From NCBI RefSeq assembly GCF_003584015.1, contig NZ_QXFM01000107.1, positions 1 to 58,624 of the forward strand: 58,624 nucleotides of DNA, given 5' to 3'. The notes beneath the pieces are model-generated. The model did not search any database and had not been told where the DNA came from. It saw nothing but the letters and a program-made list of their open reading frames with translations. The translations under genes were made by a program, and so were the position numbers. Position 1 is the first letter of the stretch; every line of letters begins with the position of its first letter. Shown here piece after piece: positions 1-8,885 of this stretch. This stretch comes from Aurantiacibacter xanthus. Its GTDB lineage: Bacteria > Pseudomonadota > Alphaproteobacteria > Sphingomonadales > Sphingomonadaceae.

Positions 1-27
1 TGAACCGCCCCGCGATTGCCGGAGGCC
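1..27. repeat. IS left terminal inverted repeat
   Basis: It begins tgaaccgccc and is the exact reverse complement of 1292-1318 over 27 bp with no mismatch. It starts with TGA, as many IS3-family ends begin with TG. Confidence 0.95.
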
Positions 28-39
28 ATTTGGTTTGAG

Positions 40-945
40 TTATGCCGCCATCGGGCGTTCGTCCAGCATGGCGTAGTATCGTGCTTCGGCTTCGGCGGGC
101 GGGATGTTGCCGATTGGCTCGAGCAACCGCCTGTTGTTGAACCAACTCACCCATTCGAGCGTGGCATGTTCGACAGCCTCGAACGACCGCCACGGCCCGC
201 GTCGGTGGATCACCTCGGCTTTGTAGAGTCCGTTGATCGTTTCGGCCAAAGCGTTGTCGTAGCTGTCGCCAACGCTGCCCACCGAAGGTTCGATCCCGGC
301 TTCGGCGAGACGCTCGGTGTACTTGATCGAGACGTACTGGCTACCGCGGTCGGAGTGGTGGATAAGACCGCCATGATGGACGGGCCGCCGATGATGGATC
401 GCCTGCTCCAGGGCATCCAGGACGAACCCGGCATGCGCGGTCCGGCTCACTCGCCAGCCCACGATATAGCGGGCGAACACGTCGATCACGAAGGCGACGT
501 AGACGAACCCGGTCCAAGTCGCGACGTACGTAAAGTCCGACACCCACAGCATGTTCGGCGCCGGGGCATGGAACTGCCGGTTGACCTGATCGAGCGGGCA
601 AGGCGCCGCCTTGTCGCTCACCGTCGTCTTCACCGGCTTGCCCCGGATCACGCCCTGCAGACCAAGATCGCGCATCAGCCGCTCGACCGTGCATCGGGCG
701 ATGTCGAAGCCTTCGCGCTTCATCTGCCGCCACACCTTCCTTGCACCATAGACGCCGAAGTTCTCGGAGAACACGCGCAGCACCTCGGGCTTCAGGGCCT
801 GATCGCGCTGGGCACGGGCCGACATTCGCGAGGGATCGCGCCGCTGCGCGACACGCTCGTGGTAGGTGGATGGGGCGATCGGCAAAACCCTGCAGATCGG
901 CTCGACCCCGTACTCCTCGCGATGCTCGTCGATGAACCCGCTCAT
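40..945 (-). CDS. IS3-family transposase OrfB (DDE integrase core)
   Basis: Catalytic subunit of the transposase, 301 aa. The N-terminal part (about residues 1-110) is the HTH_21-like region starting [19 protein letters not shown]. The retroviral-integrase-type core follows, with the DDE triad visible as [18 protein letters not shown] and [15 protein letters not shown]. The start codon overlaps the orfA stop (ATGA at 942-945). Expression may be by translational coupling or, as in IS3 itself, by a programmed -1 frameshift giving an OrfAB fusion; I see no classical A-rich slippery run in the overlap. Length and motifs are normal, with no sign of decay. Confidence 0.93.
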   Translation of the reverse strand: MSGFIDEHREEYGVEPICRVLPIAPSTYHERVAQRRDPSRMSARAQRDQALKPEVLRVFSENFGVYGARKVWRQMKREGFDIARCTVERLMRDLGLQGVIRGKPVKTTVSDKAAPCPLDQVNRQFHAPAPNMLWVSDFTYVATWTGFVYVAFVIDVFARYIVGWRVSRTAHAGFVLDALEQAIHHRRPVHHGGLIHHSDRGSQYVSIKYTERLAEAGIEPSVGSVGDSYDNALAETINGLYKAEVIHRRGPWRSFEAVEHATLEWVSWFNNRRLLEPIGNIPPAEAEARYYAMLDERPMAA

Positions 946-1268
946 CGCTTCAGTGGGCGGTCGAGCTCCGCCTGGGCAAAATAAGCAGACGCCTTGCGCA
1001 GGATCTCGTTGGCCTGGCGCAGCTCGCGGTTCTCGCGTTCCAGCGCCTTGAGCTTGTCAGCCAGCTCGGACGGAACGCCAGCACGCATGCCCTTGTCGAC
1101 CTCGGACTTCTTCACCCACTCGAGCAGCGTGTAGGCCGAGCAGCCAATCTTGCCGGCAATCGATGTCACCGCGGCCCAGCGCGAGGGATGATCCTTCTCG
1201 CTGTCGAGAACCATCCGCACCGCCCGCTCGCGAACCTCGGGTGAAAACTTGTTCGTCGTCTTGCTCAT
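942..1268 (-). CDS. IS3-family transposase OrfA (helix-turn-helix)
   Basis: DNA-binding accessory subunit, 108 aa. Residues about 8-55 form the HTH_Tnp_1-type domain ([16 protein letters not shown], then [17 protein letters not shown]). Residues about 65-95 form the leucine-zipper-like coiled coil typical of IS3 OrfA ([18 protein letters not shown]), which mediates multimerisation. It ends four bases into orfB. The ATG at 1268 lies about 24 bp inside the right inverted repeat, with an AGGAAGGGT-like ribosome site just upstream on the coding strand. Confidence 0.92.
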   Translation of the reverse strand: MSKTTNKFSPEVRERAVRMVLDSEKDHPSRWAAVTSIAGKIGCSAYTLLEWVKKSEVDKGMRAGVPSELADKLKALERENRELRQANEILRKASAYFAQAELDRPLKR

Positions 1269-1291
1269 AGACCCTTCCTCTCAGGAGTTGG

Positions 1292-1318
1292 GGCCTCCGG
1301 CAATCGCGGGGCGGTTCA
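1292..1318. repeat. IS right terminal inverted repeat
   Basis: Exact 27-bp partner of 1-27. Its last three bases (tca on the plus strand) supply the TGA stop codon of the interrupted gene that lies to its right. Confidence 0.95.
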
Positions 1319-2011
1319 GAAGCCGGGGGTGGCATAACTCTTGATCGCTCCGCCCGGCTCAATCGCAAAGCGCACCGGGCCTCCCGTTTCCAGAGCCAGT
1401 CGCACTTCGGCCTGTTCGAAACGGGCGAAGCGATCCTTGTCGCCAAACGCCATGTAGCCCGAGGCCGACAAGGCCGCGTGAAACCTGTCCTTGGCGCCCA
1501 GCACCAAGGTGACGCCTGCGCTGGGGCCACAATGGGAATAGTACGACTTGAAATCGGAATCGTCGAACTCCGCCGCACAGGTGCCAATCAGGTACATGGA
1601 TGTGCCAGGCGATGGGCGCAGCGCCAGACCGGCCGATATACGCCCGCCGACGAAACCCAGTTCCTGATGATCGAGAAAGCTCGCGTAAAAGGCGCCAACC
1701 GATCCAACCAGAGCGACGCCGTCGGCAACAGGCTTGCCACCATAGGCCGATATGCCGCCAACCACGACAGTGTCTGGTATCCGGTCTTCCTCGAAGCCGC
1801 CGGGCAAGTTCGAGGCGGAAAGCGCGTTCAGACTATACCTGAGATCGGCGAAAACGTCGACGCCGGTCTCGACTCGCAGTGGCGGACGCGAGACTTCGAA
1901 TTCGGTATTTTCATCAATGATCTGCGCCTGCGCGGGGGAGGCCAAACTTCCCATCAGCGCACAAGCACAAAGGGCAAGGCATTCGCCCTGCCGTGCATGG
2001 ACCTTAAACAT
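1316..2011 (-). pseudogene. Exported beta-rich (putative outer-membrane) protein, 3' end cut off by the IS
   Basis: The surviving 231 residues start with a Sec signal peptide (hydrophobic stretch, then PAQA|QIIDEN). A glycine-rich sequence with alternating hydrophobic residues follows, as in small outer-membrane barrels. The reading frame runs up to the IS and its TGA stop (1316-1318) is the last three bases of the IS inverted repeat, so the natural C-terminus lies left of the window or is lost. The new end is Phe, which by chance resembles the terminal Phe of barrel proteins, but the preceding residues do not alternate as in a beta-signal. The ATG at 2011 has a strong AAGGGGGG ribosome site. 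I do not recognise the family. Confidence 0.7.
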
Positions 2012-2131
2012 GAACCCCCCTTAGTCAGTTCACCGCCGGAATTTGTCTCAGCCGGACAGGCCGCCGTTGCTGGCCACCGCGTGCTGTTTCATTTTCCAAG
2101 CAGACTCGGCTGCGCCCACCGTTTGCGAGAG

Positions 2132-2161
2132 GTGTCAGGCAGGTGGATGTCTGCCTGACAC
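2132..2161. promoter_or_regulatory. Perfect 11-bp inverted repeat between divergent genes
   Basis: GTGTCAGGCAG (2132-2142) and CTGCCTGACAC (2151-2161) are perfect complements around an 8-base loop, followed by tttgctc. It sits in the roughly 350-bp region between the IS-truncated gene (minus) and the LuxR-type gene (plus). Because both neighbours point away from it, an operator is as likely as a terminator. Otherwise this region (2012-2358) holds only a short cccctgaggggg hairpin near 2235 and no convincing gene. Confidence 0.5.
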
Positions 2162-2358
2162 TTTGCTCGCCCCGCATAGCGGCGGGAGCGGGTCGCCCAG
2201 GTGGTGTAGCCTTGCCTTTTTGCGCGATCATCTCCCCTGAGGGGGATGTAAGTAAGACGGTTCACATCATCTTGATTCGGGCAAAGCGGCGGAATAGTTA
2301 ACCATTAATCGGTCATGCCTTCGGTTCACGCCGAGGTTGCTGGGTGGGTCAGGAGCAT

Positions 2359-3471
2359 ATGCGGGCTCGCATGAATGAGTTTCCCGATTGGGACGAGGTT
2401 TTTACAAGCGCAGCGCTGGATCCAACGCATTGGCTCGACGCCTTGAGGCAGCTGGCCGAGGCGACCGGATCCAGCAGTGGCCAGCTTCTGGGTCTTGGTC
2501 CGCTGCGAGCGAATCCGTTCAACCTCGTGTCGAACTTCTCGCCGGAGAATATCTCAAGATCCCTCACTTGTGGTGCTGACAAACCAGAAGAGAACTTCCG
2601 CATCGCCGCGGCCAATGCCCAGATCGCTCGCGGCCAGTATGATCAGGTTCTGCACGAGGCTGACTATGACGCGGCCGTTCCGCACCTGAGAACACGCGGC
2701 TATGTCGATTTTTGTGCCGAAGTTGATATCCCCTTCGGGTGCCAAACGAATTTGGTAGTCGACGAGCACGGCTTGATCGGCCTTGCGATCCTTCGTTCAC
2801 AACGGGAAGGTCGTTCAACCCGTGAGCAGCGGCGTGTATTTGCGCACGCGTCTCAGGCCGCGCGGAGGGCCGTCCGCCTTCAGGAACGGCTCGAAAACCA
2901 GCAGGCGAAAATGCTGGCCGGTGCCTTCGAAGCTATGACTATCACTGCATTTGTCCTGAATTCACAGGGCAAGGTTACGGCACTGACAAGCGGCGCGGAA
3001 GAACTCGTGCGGGAAGGTGCGATCCGGCTTTCCGGTGGTCAGGTGGATGCGGCGGCACAGCCGCTATCGCTGAGCCAGTGCATAGCGGCCTTGGTGGCGC
3101 CCAACGGCATTGCGAACGTGCGCTGCCGGATCGAGCGGCCGAACGGGCTGCCGCCGCTGTTCTTCGAAGGCTTCCGCTTGCCCCACTATCCTTGGCAGTT
3201 CGGGCAGCCACCTCATGCTGTGTTGCTTAGCCGCAAGCGCAGTGGGGACCGCGCCGGAATTTCGGGCCTCCTCTCGGCGCTCTATGGGCTGACCACGACC
3301 GAAGCCACGATCGCGCTACGCCTGCTTAACGGCCACAGCCGCACCGACATCGCCGCCTCACGTGGCGTGTCCACAGACACACTGCGCGGCCAGATCAAGA
3401 CCTTGCTGGCGAAAACAGATTGCGCCAACGAAGCGGCACTGATGCGCCTGCTTGCGGCAATTACGGACTAG
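2359..3471 (+). CDS. LuxR-family transcriptional regulator
   Basis: A 370-aa regulator. The C-terminal 65 residues form a LuxR/GerE helix-turn-helix: LTTTEATIALRLLNGHSRTD, then GVSTDTLRGQIKTLLAKT. The first 250 residues are a divergent PAS/GAF-like sensory region with no recognised ligand motif. The frame is open from a GTG at 2344, but the AGGAG at 2351-2355 lies inside that extension, so ATG 2359 (3-base spacing) or ATG 2371 (15-base spacing) is the real start. The gene converges with the FCD regulator: the two stop codons share the palindrome CTAG at 3468-3471. The target is unknown; the truncated exported-protein gene is divergent and could have been one. Confidence 0.8.
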   Translation: MRARMNEFPDWDEVFTSAALDPTHWLDALRQLAEATGSSSGQLLGLGPLRANPFNLVSNFSPENISRSLTCGADKPEENFRIAAANAQIARGQYDQVLHEADYDAAVPHLRTRGYVDFCAEVDIPFGCQTNLVVDEHGLIGLAILRSQREGRSTREQRRVFAHASQAARRAVRLQERLENQQAKMLAGAFEAMTITAFVLNSQGKVTALTSGAEELVREGAIRLSGGQVDAAAQPLSLSQCIAALVAPNGIANVRCRIERPNGLPPLFFEGFRLPHYPWQFGQPPHAVLLSRKRSGDRAGISGLLSALYGLTTTEATIALRLLNGHSRTDIAASRGVSTDTLRGQIKTLLAKTDCANEAALMRLLAAITD

Positions 3472-4214
3472 CTCGCCAAGCGGTCGAAACGGGCGCGGCG
3501 CGATCCATATGCCTTTCGGGCATCCGCGATCGCCTGTTCTTCCGTCGCAAAAAGCAGACTATCGATCACGGCCGTGAGATGATCCTGCATCGCCTGGCGC
3601 GCCCTGGCCGGATCTCGCGTTTTCAGTCCCTCGAGGATGTCCGCATGCTCTTGCACGACAGGCTTAACGTCGGCCATCCGCGCTTTGGCGTGGAGCAACG
3701 CGCTTTCCGGGGAATTTGCCCGCAAATCCCACAATTGTGCCACAACCTTTTCCATCGCCGCATTGCGGGTAGCCCGGGCGATGGCGAGATGGAATTCTCG
3801 ATCCGCCTCCTCCCGGCCACCGGCCTCTTCATTTTCAGCCGAGATTTTCTCAACGAGGCGAGCGAGATTCGCCAGCTCCTCATCGGTGATGTTGACGGCC
3901 GCCAGCGCTGCGCATTCGCTTTCCACCAGCCACCGCGCCTCGCTCAGCTCAAACGCACTGACACCGAAATCGGGTTCTTCGTCTTTGCCCGGAAGGCGCA
4001 AGAGATACGCTCCCGAGCCCATGCGTACTTCGACGAAGCCCTGTACTTCGAGAGCAATGATCGCCTCGCGGATCGTTGGCCGGCTGACATCGTAAGACGC
4101 AGCAAGTTCACGCTCGGTGGGCAAGCGATCACCCGGTTGGTATCCGCCCGCGGCAATGTCCGCGATCAGGCGTCCGGCAATTTCCTGGTAAAGGCGGTCG
4201 CGTGGCTTTTTCAT
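3468..4214 (-). CDS. GntR-family regulator, FadR/FCD subfamily (probable hexuronate regulator)
   Basis: A 248-aa repressor-type protein. The N-terminal winged helix (about residues 5-75) shows PTERELAASYDVSRPTIREA and the wing MGSGAYLL. The C-terminal all-helical FCD ligand domain (about 95-225) has metal-site histidines in EADREFHLAIARAT, VVQEHADILEGL and AMQDHLTAV. FCD regulators such as UxuR and ExuR respond to hexuronates. It is last in the minus-strand set manD-kdgK-GH3 and next to uxaC-uxuB, so control of glucuronate use is the natural inference. Two copies of a FadR-type TGGTCnGACC core upstream of uxaC and of the TonB receptor are its likely sites. The frame opens at a GTG (4241), but ATG 4214 starts the conserved domain. 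Confidence 0.85.
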   Translation of the reverse strand: MKKPRDRLYQEIAGRLIADIAAGGYQPGDRLPTERELAASYDVSRPTIREAIIALEVQGFVEVRMGSGAYLLRLPGKDEEPDFGVSAFELSEARWLVESECAALAAVNITDEELANLARLVEKISAENEEAGGREEADREFHLAIARATRNAAMEKVVAQLWDLRANSPESALLHAKARMADVKPVVQEHADILEGLKTRDPARARQAMQDHLTAVIDSLLFATEEQAIADARKAYGSRRARFDRLAS

Positions 4215-4264
4215 GCTCGTCTGATCCTGTGCCCGTTCCACGATGAATTCACCTGTCCGCCCAT

Positions 4265-6649
4265 TTACTTGCTTGCCTTGGCTCCCGCTTCGTAACCCAG
4301 CCCGAAGCCAAAGGGAAACAATGTCCCGCCTTCGGTCTCGCCATAGCCGGGAGCATCGGAATGCTGCGCCTCGATTGCGCGCACCGATGCCGGCAGCGCA
4401 AAGGGCAGCCTGCCGCCGGGAGCGGCCTGTCCACCGATGACATCGACCAGCGCTTCCTCGCTGACGCCGAGCGTCGCCAGCAGCGCGCCTGCCTCACGCA
4501 CGCCGCTTTCGCGGTCGATCGCGTAGGGGTTGCGGAAATAGATGCTTACGATCACCCGGCGCGGGTCGCCAATTTCGGCCATCACCGCGCGGATATCCGT
4601 AAGCGAGGGATACATCACCCAGCTCTGCGAGGCAGCCATCGCACTCAGCGAAAGCTCGCTCGCCTCCCACGGGAATGCGCCGCCGAAGTAGAGGCGGCTG
4701 TCGACGCAGTTCACGCCCTCTCCGGGAGACACGACGCAGGGGTCTTGCGCGCCCCAGCTCGCCTGCTGCTGGCCGGTGTGCGGATCGATGATCTGCATGG
4801 TTTCCGGCAAAGCCTGGCCACCGGTTGCAGGGTCGTCGCTACGATAGCGCCCTGCCGGAGCGTTGTTCACCAGCACGCTGAGGACGGCATAGTCCGTCCC
4901 AGCGGGCACCGCCGGACGGGTGCCTCCGCTGGCCGGGTTGCCATCGGTCACGGCAAAGCCCGCCTTGGCGAACAGCGTCGGATCGACGCCCATCACATAG
5001 ACCGAGCTTCCCTGCGCCAGCGGCAACACGGGCCGTCCGTCCAGTTCGCGATTCTGCAACAGCACGATCGAGCGGCGCTGCATGGCAAGGCCCAGCGCGT
5101 GGTTTGCGCTGGAGCCGACAATGCGATCGGCCTCCTCCGCCGCGACATAGGGGTTTTCGAACAGCCCCAGTGCGAACTGCTCGACCAGCAGGTGCCGGAT
5201 GGCCGGATCGATCACCGTCGCTTCATCAATTGCGCCCTGCTCGACCAGATCGACGATCACCTCCGCGCTGCGGAATTCGGAGATCACATCGACGCCTGCT
5301 TCGAGGGCCATCTGCGTGCGGTCGGTGACGGTGAAGTTCTTGCCGGTGCGCGGGTTGATCCGGTAATCCTCAAGGCCCCAGCCGCGCTCTTCGATGATGC
5401 CGCTGTCGGAGTTGATATAGCCGCCGAATCCCAGTTCTTCGCGCAGCAGGCCGCGCAGGATCGCGGGCGAGAAGGCCATGCCGACCTGCTCCAGTTCCTC
5501 GCCATTGTGCATCGCGCCCACAGGCACCCCGTAATAGGGCATGATCGCCGCTACACCGGCGTCAACCGCCTCGGCGAAGGGGCGCAGGTGATAGTCGAAG
5601 CCGTAGTTGCCCGAGGGATCGGTGTAGAACTGGTCCTTGCCGAAAGTGTAATGCGCATCGAGACCGAGGTGCTGCGGCCCACCACCGGGGAAATGCTTGA
5701 CCGTCATGCTGACGGCAGTGTCCGGGCTGAGCGCAAGGCCGTCGGCACCCTTCGGTCCCTGCAAGCCGGCCACTAGTTCGCGTCCGATCAGGCCAACCAG
5801 ATCGGCATTCTCGCTGAAGGTCTCGTGGAAGCGCGACCAGCGCGGCTCGGTCCCGAGATCGAGCATATAGCCATACATGCCGCGCAGGCCGACCGCGCGC
5901 CATTCCTGCCCCATCACGCGGGTGAACTGGCGCAGCACCTCAGGGTCGGGCCGCAGGTTCGCAGGTGGCATGCCATCGCTGGCCGAAAGCGGCGCCCCTG
6001 CCCCCAGCATCGCGGCGGCGAGCCCCGCCTCCTTCGGAAACTCGGTGAACGACCCGGCCCCTTGCCCGATCCCGAAGGTGGGCGAGACCTCGACATGGTT
6101 GCGGGCATTGTCCTTGAACAGCGCCGGGATGCCGAGCCGGGTCCCCTCGCGCAGTTCCTGCACCGCATTGGTGAATCCTGCGAGTTCGGAAGGCGTCTGG
6201 TCATACCCGCCGCGCAGGGCAAATCCGCTCAGTTCGACCGAGCAGTCCGCGCCTTCGGGCGTGGCGGTCGCGCGCAGGATGAAGCGGGTCATATGCCGCT
6301 GCTCGATCATCTCGCGCCCGGTGTCGGTCACCGTGCCGTCGCAGGCCGGGTTATTGGTCGCGATCAGCATCATCCCGGCCTTTTCGGCCAGCGTCATGCG
6401 CGAGGCGAGATCGTCCGCGCGCTGCTCGGCAGTGAGACGCCAGTCTTCGTAAGGGTCAAGCGTGCCGCTGGCATTCAGGTCCTTGAATCGGAGACCATCG
6501 ACCGTAATCACCGGCTTTACCCGCGCAGCGATGGGCGCTTGCGGCGTTGAAAGCTCCGGCGCGGTTGCGGGCGTGCTGACACAAGCGCCGAGAAGTGACG
6601 CTGTGCCGAAAAGCAGGGCCATCGAATGCCCGATCCGTGTGTTTTTCAT
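4265..6649 (-). CDS. Glycoside hydrolase family 3 lipoprotein (beta-glucosidase/xylosidase type)
   Basis: A 794-aa exo-acting beta-glycosidase, probably anchored in the outer or inner membrane by a lipid. A lipobox SLLGAC puts the lipidated Cys at residue 23. The GH3 barrel shows VKHFPGGG and the nucleophile region GGYINSDSG (SDS instead of the common SDW). The C-terminal sandwich ends LFPFGFGLGYEAG, the usual GH3 ending. The frame extends to a TTG at 6667, but GGGAGAG before ATG 6649 marks the start. It directly follows kdgK (21 bp apart) and precedes the FCD regulator, so it is probably co-transcribed with the glucuronate genes. It likely trims neutral beta-linked sugars from a uronate-containing oligosaccharide; exact specificity cannot be read from the sequence. 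Confidence 0.88.
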   Translation of the reverse strand: MKNTRIGHSMALLFGTASLLGACVSTPATAPELSTPQAPIAARVKPVITVDGLRFKDLNASGTLDPYEDWRLTAEQRADDLASRMTLAEKAGMMLIATNNPACDGTVTDTGREMIEQRHMTRFILRATATPEGADCSVELSGFALRGGYDQTPSELAGFTNAVQELREGTRLGIPALFKDNARNHVEVSPTFGIGQGAGSFTEFPKEAGLAAAMLGAGAPLSASDGMPPANLRPDPEVLRQFTRVMGQEWRAVGLRGMYGYMLDLGTEPRWSRFHETFSENADLVGLIGRELVAGLQGPKGADGLALSPDTAVSMTVKHFPGGGPQHLGLDAHYTFGKDQFYTDPSGNYGFDYHLRPFAEAVDAGVAAIMPYYGVPVGAMHNGEELEQVGMAFSPAILRGLLREELGFGGYINSDSGIIEERGWGLEDYRINPRTGKNFTVTDRTQMALEAGVDVISEFRSAEVIVDLVEQGAIDEATVIDPAIRHLLVEQFALGLFENPYVAAEEADRIVGSSANHALGLAMQRRSIVLLQNRELDGRPVLPLAQGSSVYVMGVDPTLFAKAGFAVTDGNPASGGTRPAVPAGTDYAVLSVLVNNAPAGRYRSDDPATGGQALPETMQIIDPHTGQQQASWGAQDPCVVSPGEGVNCVDSRLYFGGAFPWEASELSLSAMAASQSWVMYPSLTDIRAVMAEIGDPRRVIVSIYFRNPYAIDRESGVREAGALLATLGVSEEALVDVIGGQAAPGGRLPFALPASVRAIEAQHSDAPGYGETEGGTLFPFGFGLGYEAGAKASK

Positions 6650-6670
6650 TCCCGCTCTCTCCCGCAAGGC

Positions 6671-7564
6671 TTAGCTATAGATATTCGGTTCGGCAGCCGG
6701 GATGGCTCCCTTCCGGCCGACAACCCAGCCGGCCAGCTTGGTGGCCCTGCGCGCAGCCTCTGCCGGAGGGAGCCCGGACAGCCGCCCATGCAGATAGGCG
6801 GCGTTGAACGAATCCCCGGCGCCGCTGGTGTCGACCACCGCCACGGCCTGCGCCGCGATGGCCTCACCGCCGGGCACCAGACACCCCGCACTGCCGCACT
6901 TCACCACCACTTCATGGCAACCCAGCGCCGACCATGCCGCCGACACGCCCGCCGCATCGCCCGCCGTTCCCAGAGCGACCTCGTCCTCCAGCGTCGGCAG
7001 GCCGATGTCGGCGAGAGAAGCCATGGCAGCGCTCCAACGCGCGGCTTCCTCGCGGCTCTGCCACAGGATCGGGCGATAGTTGCTGTCGAAGGAAATCCGC
7101 GTTCCGGCTGCCTTCGCCTGCCGCACCAGATCGCGCAGACGTTCACGGCCCTCCTCGGGCAGGATCGCCAGCGAGATCAGCGACAGATGGACAAGCTCGG
7201 CCTCAGCCATCGCCGTGCCCAGCCGATCAGCATCGAGTGTTTCCATCATCGCCCGCGCCGCGCTTTGCGAGCGCCAATAGGTGAAGCTGCGCTCACCCGC
7301 GGCATCGGTGGAGACGAAGTAGATCCCGCATTGCCGCTGCGCATCGGTCGCCACGAGGCTGGCGTCGACACCCTCGGCTACAATCGCCTCGCGCAGCGCA
7401 GCGCTGAACATGTCCTCGCCCAGCGCCGAGGCATAGGCGACATCGGCCCCCAGCCGCGCCAGGTGGATCGCCGTGTTGAGCGTATCGCCGCCAATGCCCT
7501 GCACCCAGCGATCCTGCTCGCGGGTGAACTCCACCATGCCTTCGCCGATGACGAGGATGCGCAT
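6671..7564 (-). CDS. kdgK: 2-dehydro-3-deoxygluconate kinase (PfkB family)
   Basis: Phosphorylates 2-keto-3-deoxygluconate to KDPG with ATP, in the cytoplasm, the last dedicated step of glucuronate breakdown before the Entner-Doudoroff aldolase. The 297-aa sequence has the PfkB features: N-terminal GEGMVEF and GGDTLNTAIHLARLG, and the anion hole and catalytic Asp in DTSGAGDSFNAAYLHG. The start ATG overlaps the manD stop by one base (TGATG), indicating translational coupling; a frame opening four codons upstream lies inside manD and is unlikely to be used. Sugar specificity is inferred from the operon, since PfkB kinases are hard to separate by sequence alone. Confidence 0.9.
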   Translation of the reverse strand: MRILVIGEGMVEFTREQDRWVQGIGGDTLNTAIHLARLGADVAYASALGEDMFSAALREAIVAEGVDASLVATDAQRQCGIYFVSTDAAGERSFTYWRSQSAARAMMETLDADRLGTAMAEAELVHLSLISLAILPEEGRERLRDLVRQAKAAGTRISFDSNYRPILWQSREEAARWSAAMASLADIGLPTLEDEVALGTAGDAAGVSAAWSALGCHEVVVKCGSAGCLVPGGEAIAAQAVAVVDTSGAGDSFNAAYLHGRLSGLPPAEAARRATKLAGWVVGRKGAIPAAEPNIYS

Positions 7565-8772
7565 CACCAGTTCCACACCGTCCCGTCGGACAGGCGGGTG
7601 TAGGGTAGATAGGCCCGGCTATAGGGATATTTCGCGGCCAGCTCCTCGTCGATATCGACGCCGTGACCGGGCTTTTCGCCGCAGATCAGGTGGCCGCTCT
7701 CGAAGCGATAGTCATGCGGGAAGACCGCGTCGGTCTCCTCGGTGTGGCGCATATATTCCTGAATGCCGAAGTTGGGCACCCAGGTGTCGAAATGCAGCGC
7801 CGTGCCCATGGTGACGGGCGAAAGGTCGGTCGCGCCGTGGCAGCCGGTGCGGATCTGATAGAGGCTGGCAAGATCGGCAATCCGGCGCAGATGCGTGAGG
7901 CCGCCCGCCCCTACGATGGTGGCGCGGATATAGTCGATCAGCTGGTTCTGGATCAGATCCTTCGCGTCCCAGATCGTGTTGAAAATCTCGCCCACGGCCA
8001 GCGGAGTGACCGTGTGCTGGCGGATCAGCTTGAACGCTTCCTGATTTTCCGCCGGGGTCACGTCCTCCAGCCAGAACAGCTGACAGGGCTCCAGCATCTT
8101 GCCGAGGTTCGCCGCTTCCTGCGGGGTGTAGCGGTGATGCCCGTCGTGCAGCAGGTGGACATCGAAGCCATAGGTGTCGCGCAGCGTCTCGAACAGCTTG
8201 GGCACATGGTTGAGCGCCTTGCGCGTATCCCAGCCGGTCTGGCTCGGCAGATCGGCATCGGCGGGCTCATAATGCAGCACCCCGCGCCCCACGCCATAGG
8301 CATCCTTCACCCCCGGTACGCCCGACTGCGCGCGCACCGCGAGATAGCCCATGTCGATATATTTGCCGACCGCATCCACCGTCTCGGCAATATCGGAGCC
8401 ATTGGCATGGCCATAGACCATCACCTTGTCGCGGCTCTTGCCGCCGAGCAGCTGGTAAAGCGGCATTCCGGCGAGCTTGGCCTTGATGTCCCACAGCGCC
8501 ACGTCGACCGCGGCAATCGCGCGCATGGTGACCGGGCCGCGCCTCCAGTAGGCCCCGCGATAGAGGAACTGCCAGATGTCCTCGATCCGCTGCGGGTCCT
8601 GCCCGATCAGGCAGGGGATCACGTGATCCTCCAGGTAGGACACCACGGCCACCTCACGCCCGTTGAGCGTGGCATCGCCGATCCCGTAAACGCCCTCGTC
8701 CGTCTCGATCTTGAGCGTTACGAAGTTGCGTCCGGGGCAGGTAACGATGACCTTCGCCGACGTGATTTTCAT
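7564..8772 (-). CDS. manD: D-mannonate dehydratase, enolase superfamily
   Basis: Dehydrates D-mannonate to 2-keto-3-deoxygluconate. At 402 aa it matches the characterised Novosphingobium ManD in length. From my own residue count the known catalytic pair Arg147 and Tyr159, His212, and the Mg ligands Asp210, Glu236 and Glu262 are all present at those positions (HDGHH, WLEDV, VGEIF). It is first in the minus-strand set manD-kdgK-GH3-regulator and divergent from uxaC across 113 bp that hold a FadR-type operator. It replaces the unrelated UxuA found in enterobacteria. Identification is firm, though low-efficiency and high-efficiency ManD subgroups exist. Confidence 0.95.
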   Translation of the reverse strand: MKITSAKVIVTCPGRNFVTLKIETDEGVYGIGDATLNGREVAVVSYLEDHVIPCLIGQDPQRIEDIWQFLYRGAYWRRGPVTMRAIAAVDVALWDIKAKLAGMPLYQLLGGKSRDKVMVYGHANGSDIAETVDAVGKYIDMGYLAVRAQSGVPGVKDAYGVGRGVLHYEPADADLPSQTGWDTRKALNHVPKLFETLRDTYGFDVHLLHDGHHRYTPQEAANLGKMLEPCQLFWLEDVTPAENQEAFKLIRQHTVTPLAVGEIFNTIWDAKDLIQNQLIDYIRATIVGAGGLTHLRRIADLASLYQIRTGCHGATDLSPVTMGTALHFDTWVPNFGIQEYMRHTEETDAVFPHDYRFESGHLICGEKPGHGVDIDEELAAKYPYSRAYLPYTRLSDGTVWNW

Positions 8773-8832
8773 TCAGGGTCTCCAACCGAGAGAATGCCGT
8801 GCCGGACATTCCGGCTGACAATTTTTCTAGAT

Positions 8833-8843
8833 TGGTCTGACCT
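8833..8843. promoter_or_regulatory. Putative FCD/FadR-type operator (uxaC/manD)
   Basis: TGGTCTGACCT matches the TGGTCnGACCA core used by FadR-type repressors in ten of eleven positions. The same eleven bases, with a perfect last position, recur upstream of the TonB receptor at 16736-16746. It lies in the 113-bp divergent region between manD and uxaC, so one bound dimer could control both operons. Confidence 0.6.
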
Positions 8844-8885
8844 ATTCTGGCAAGGACTATCTCAATCAAACCGGAGAGAGGCCCA

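Larger units (their letters stand above)
1..1318 (-). mobile_element. IS3-family insertion sequence, complete
   Basis: A full IS3-type element: perfect 27-bp terminal inverted repeats (1-27 and 1292-1318) enclose overlapping orfA and orfB on the minus strand. Both frames are intact, so it may still transpose. The window starts exactly on the left terminus, so the left flank and the target duplication cannot be seen; the bases right of the element are gaagccgg. The right end lies inside an exported-protein gene that it truncates. Family assignment rests on the two-ORF layout and the DDE residues in orfB. Confidence 0.93.
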
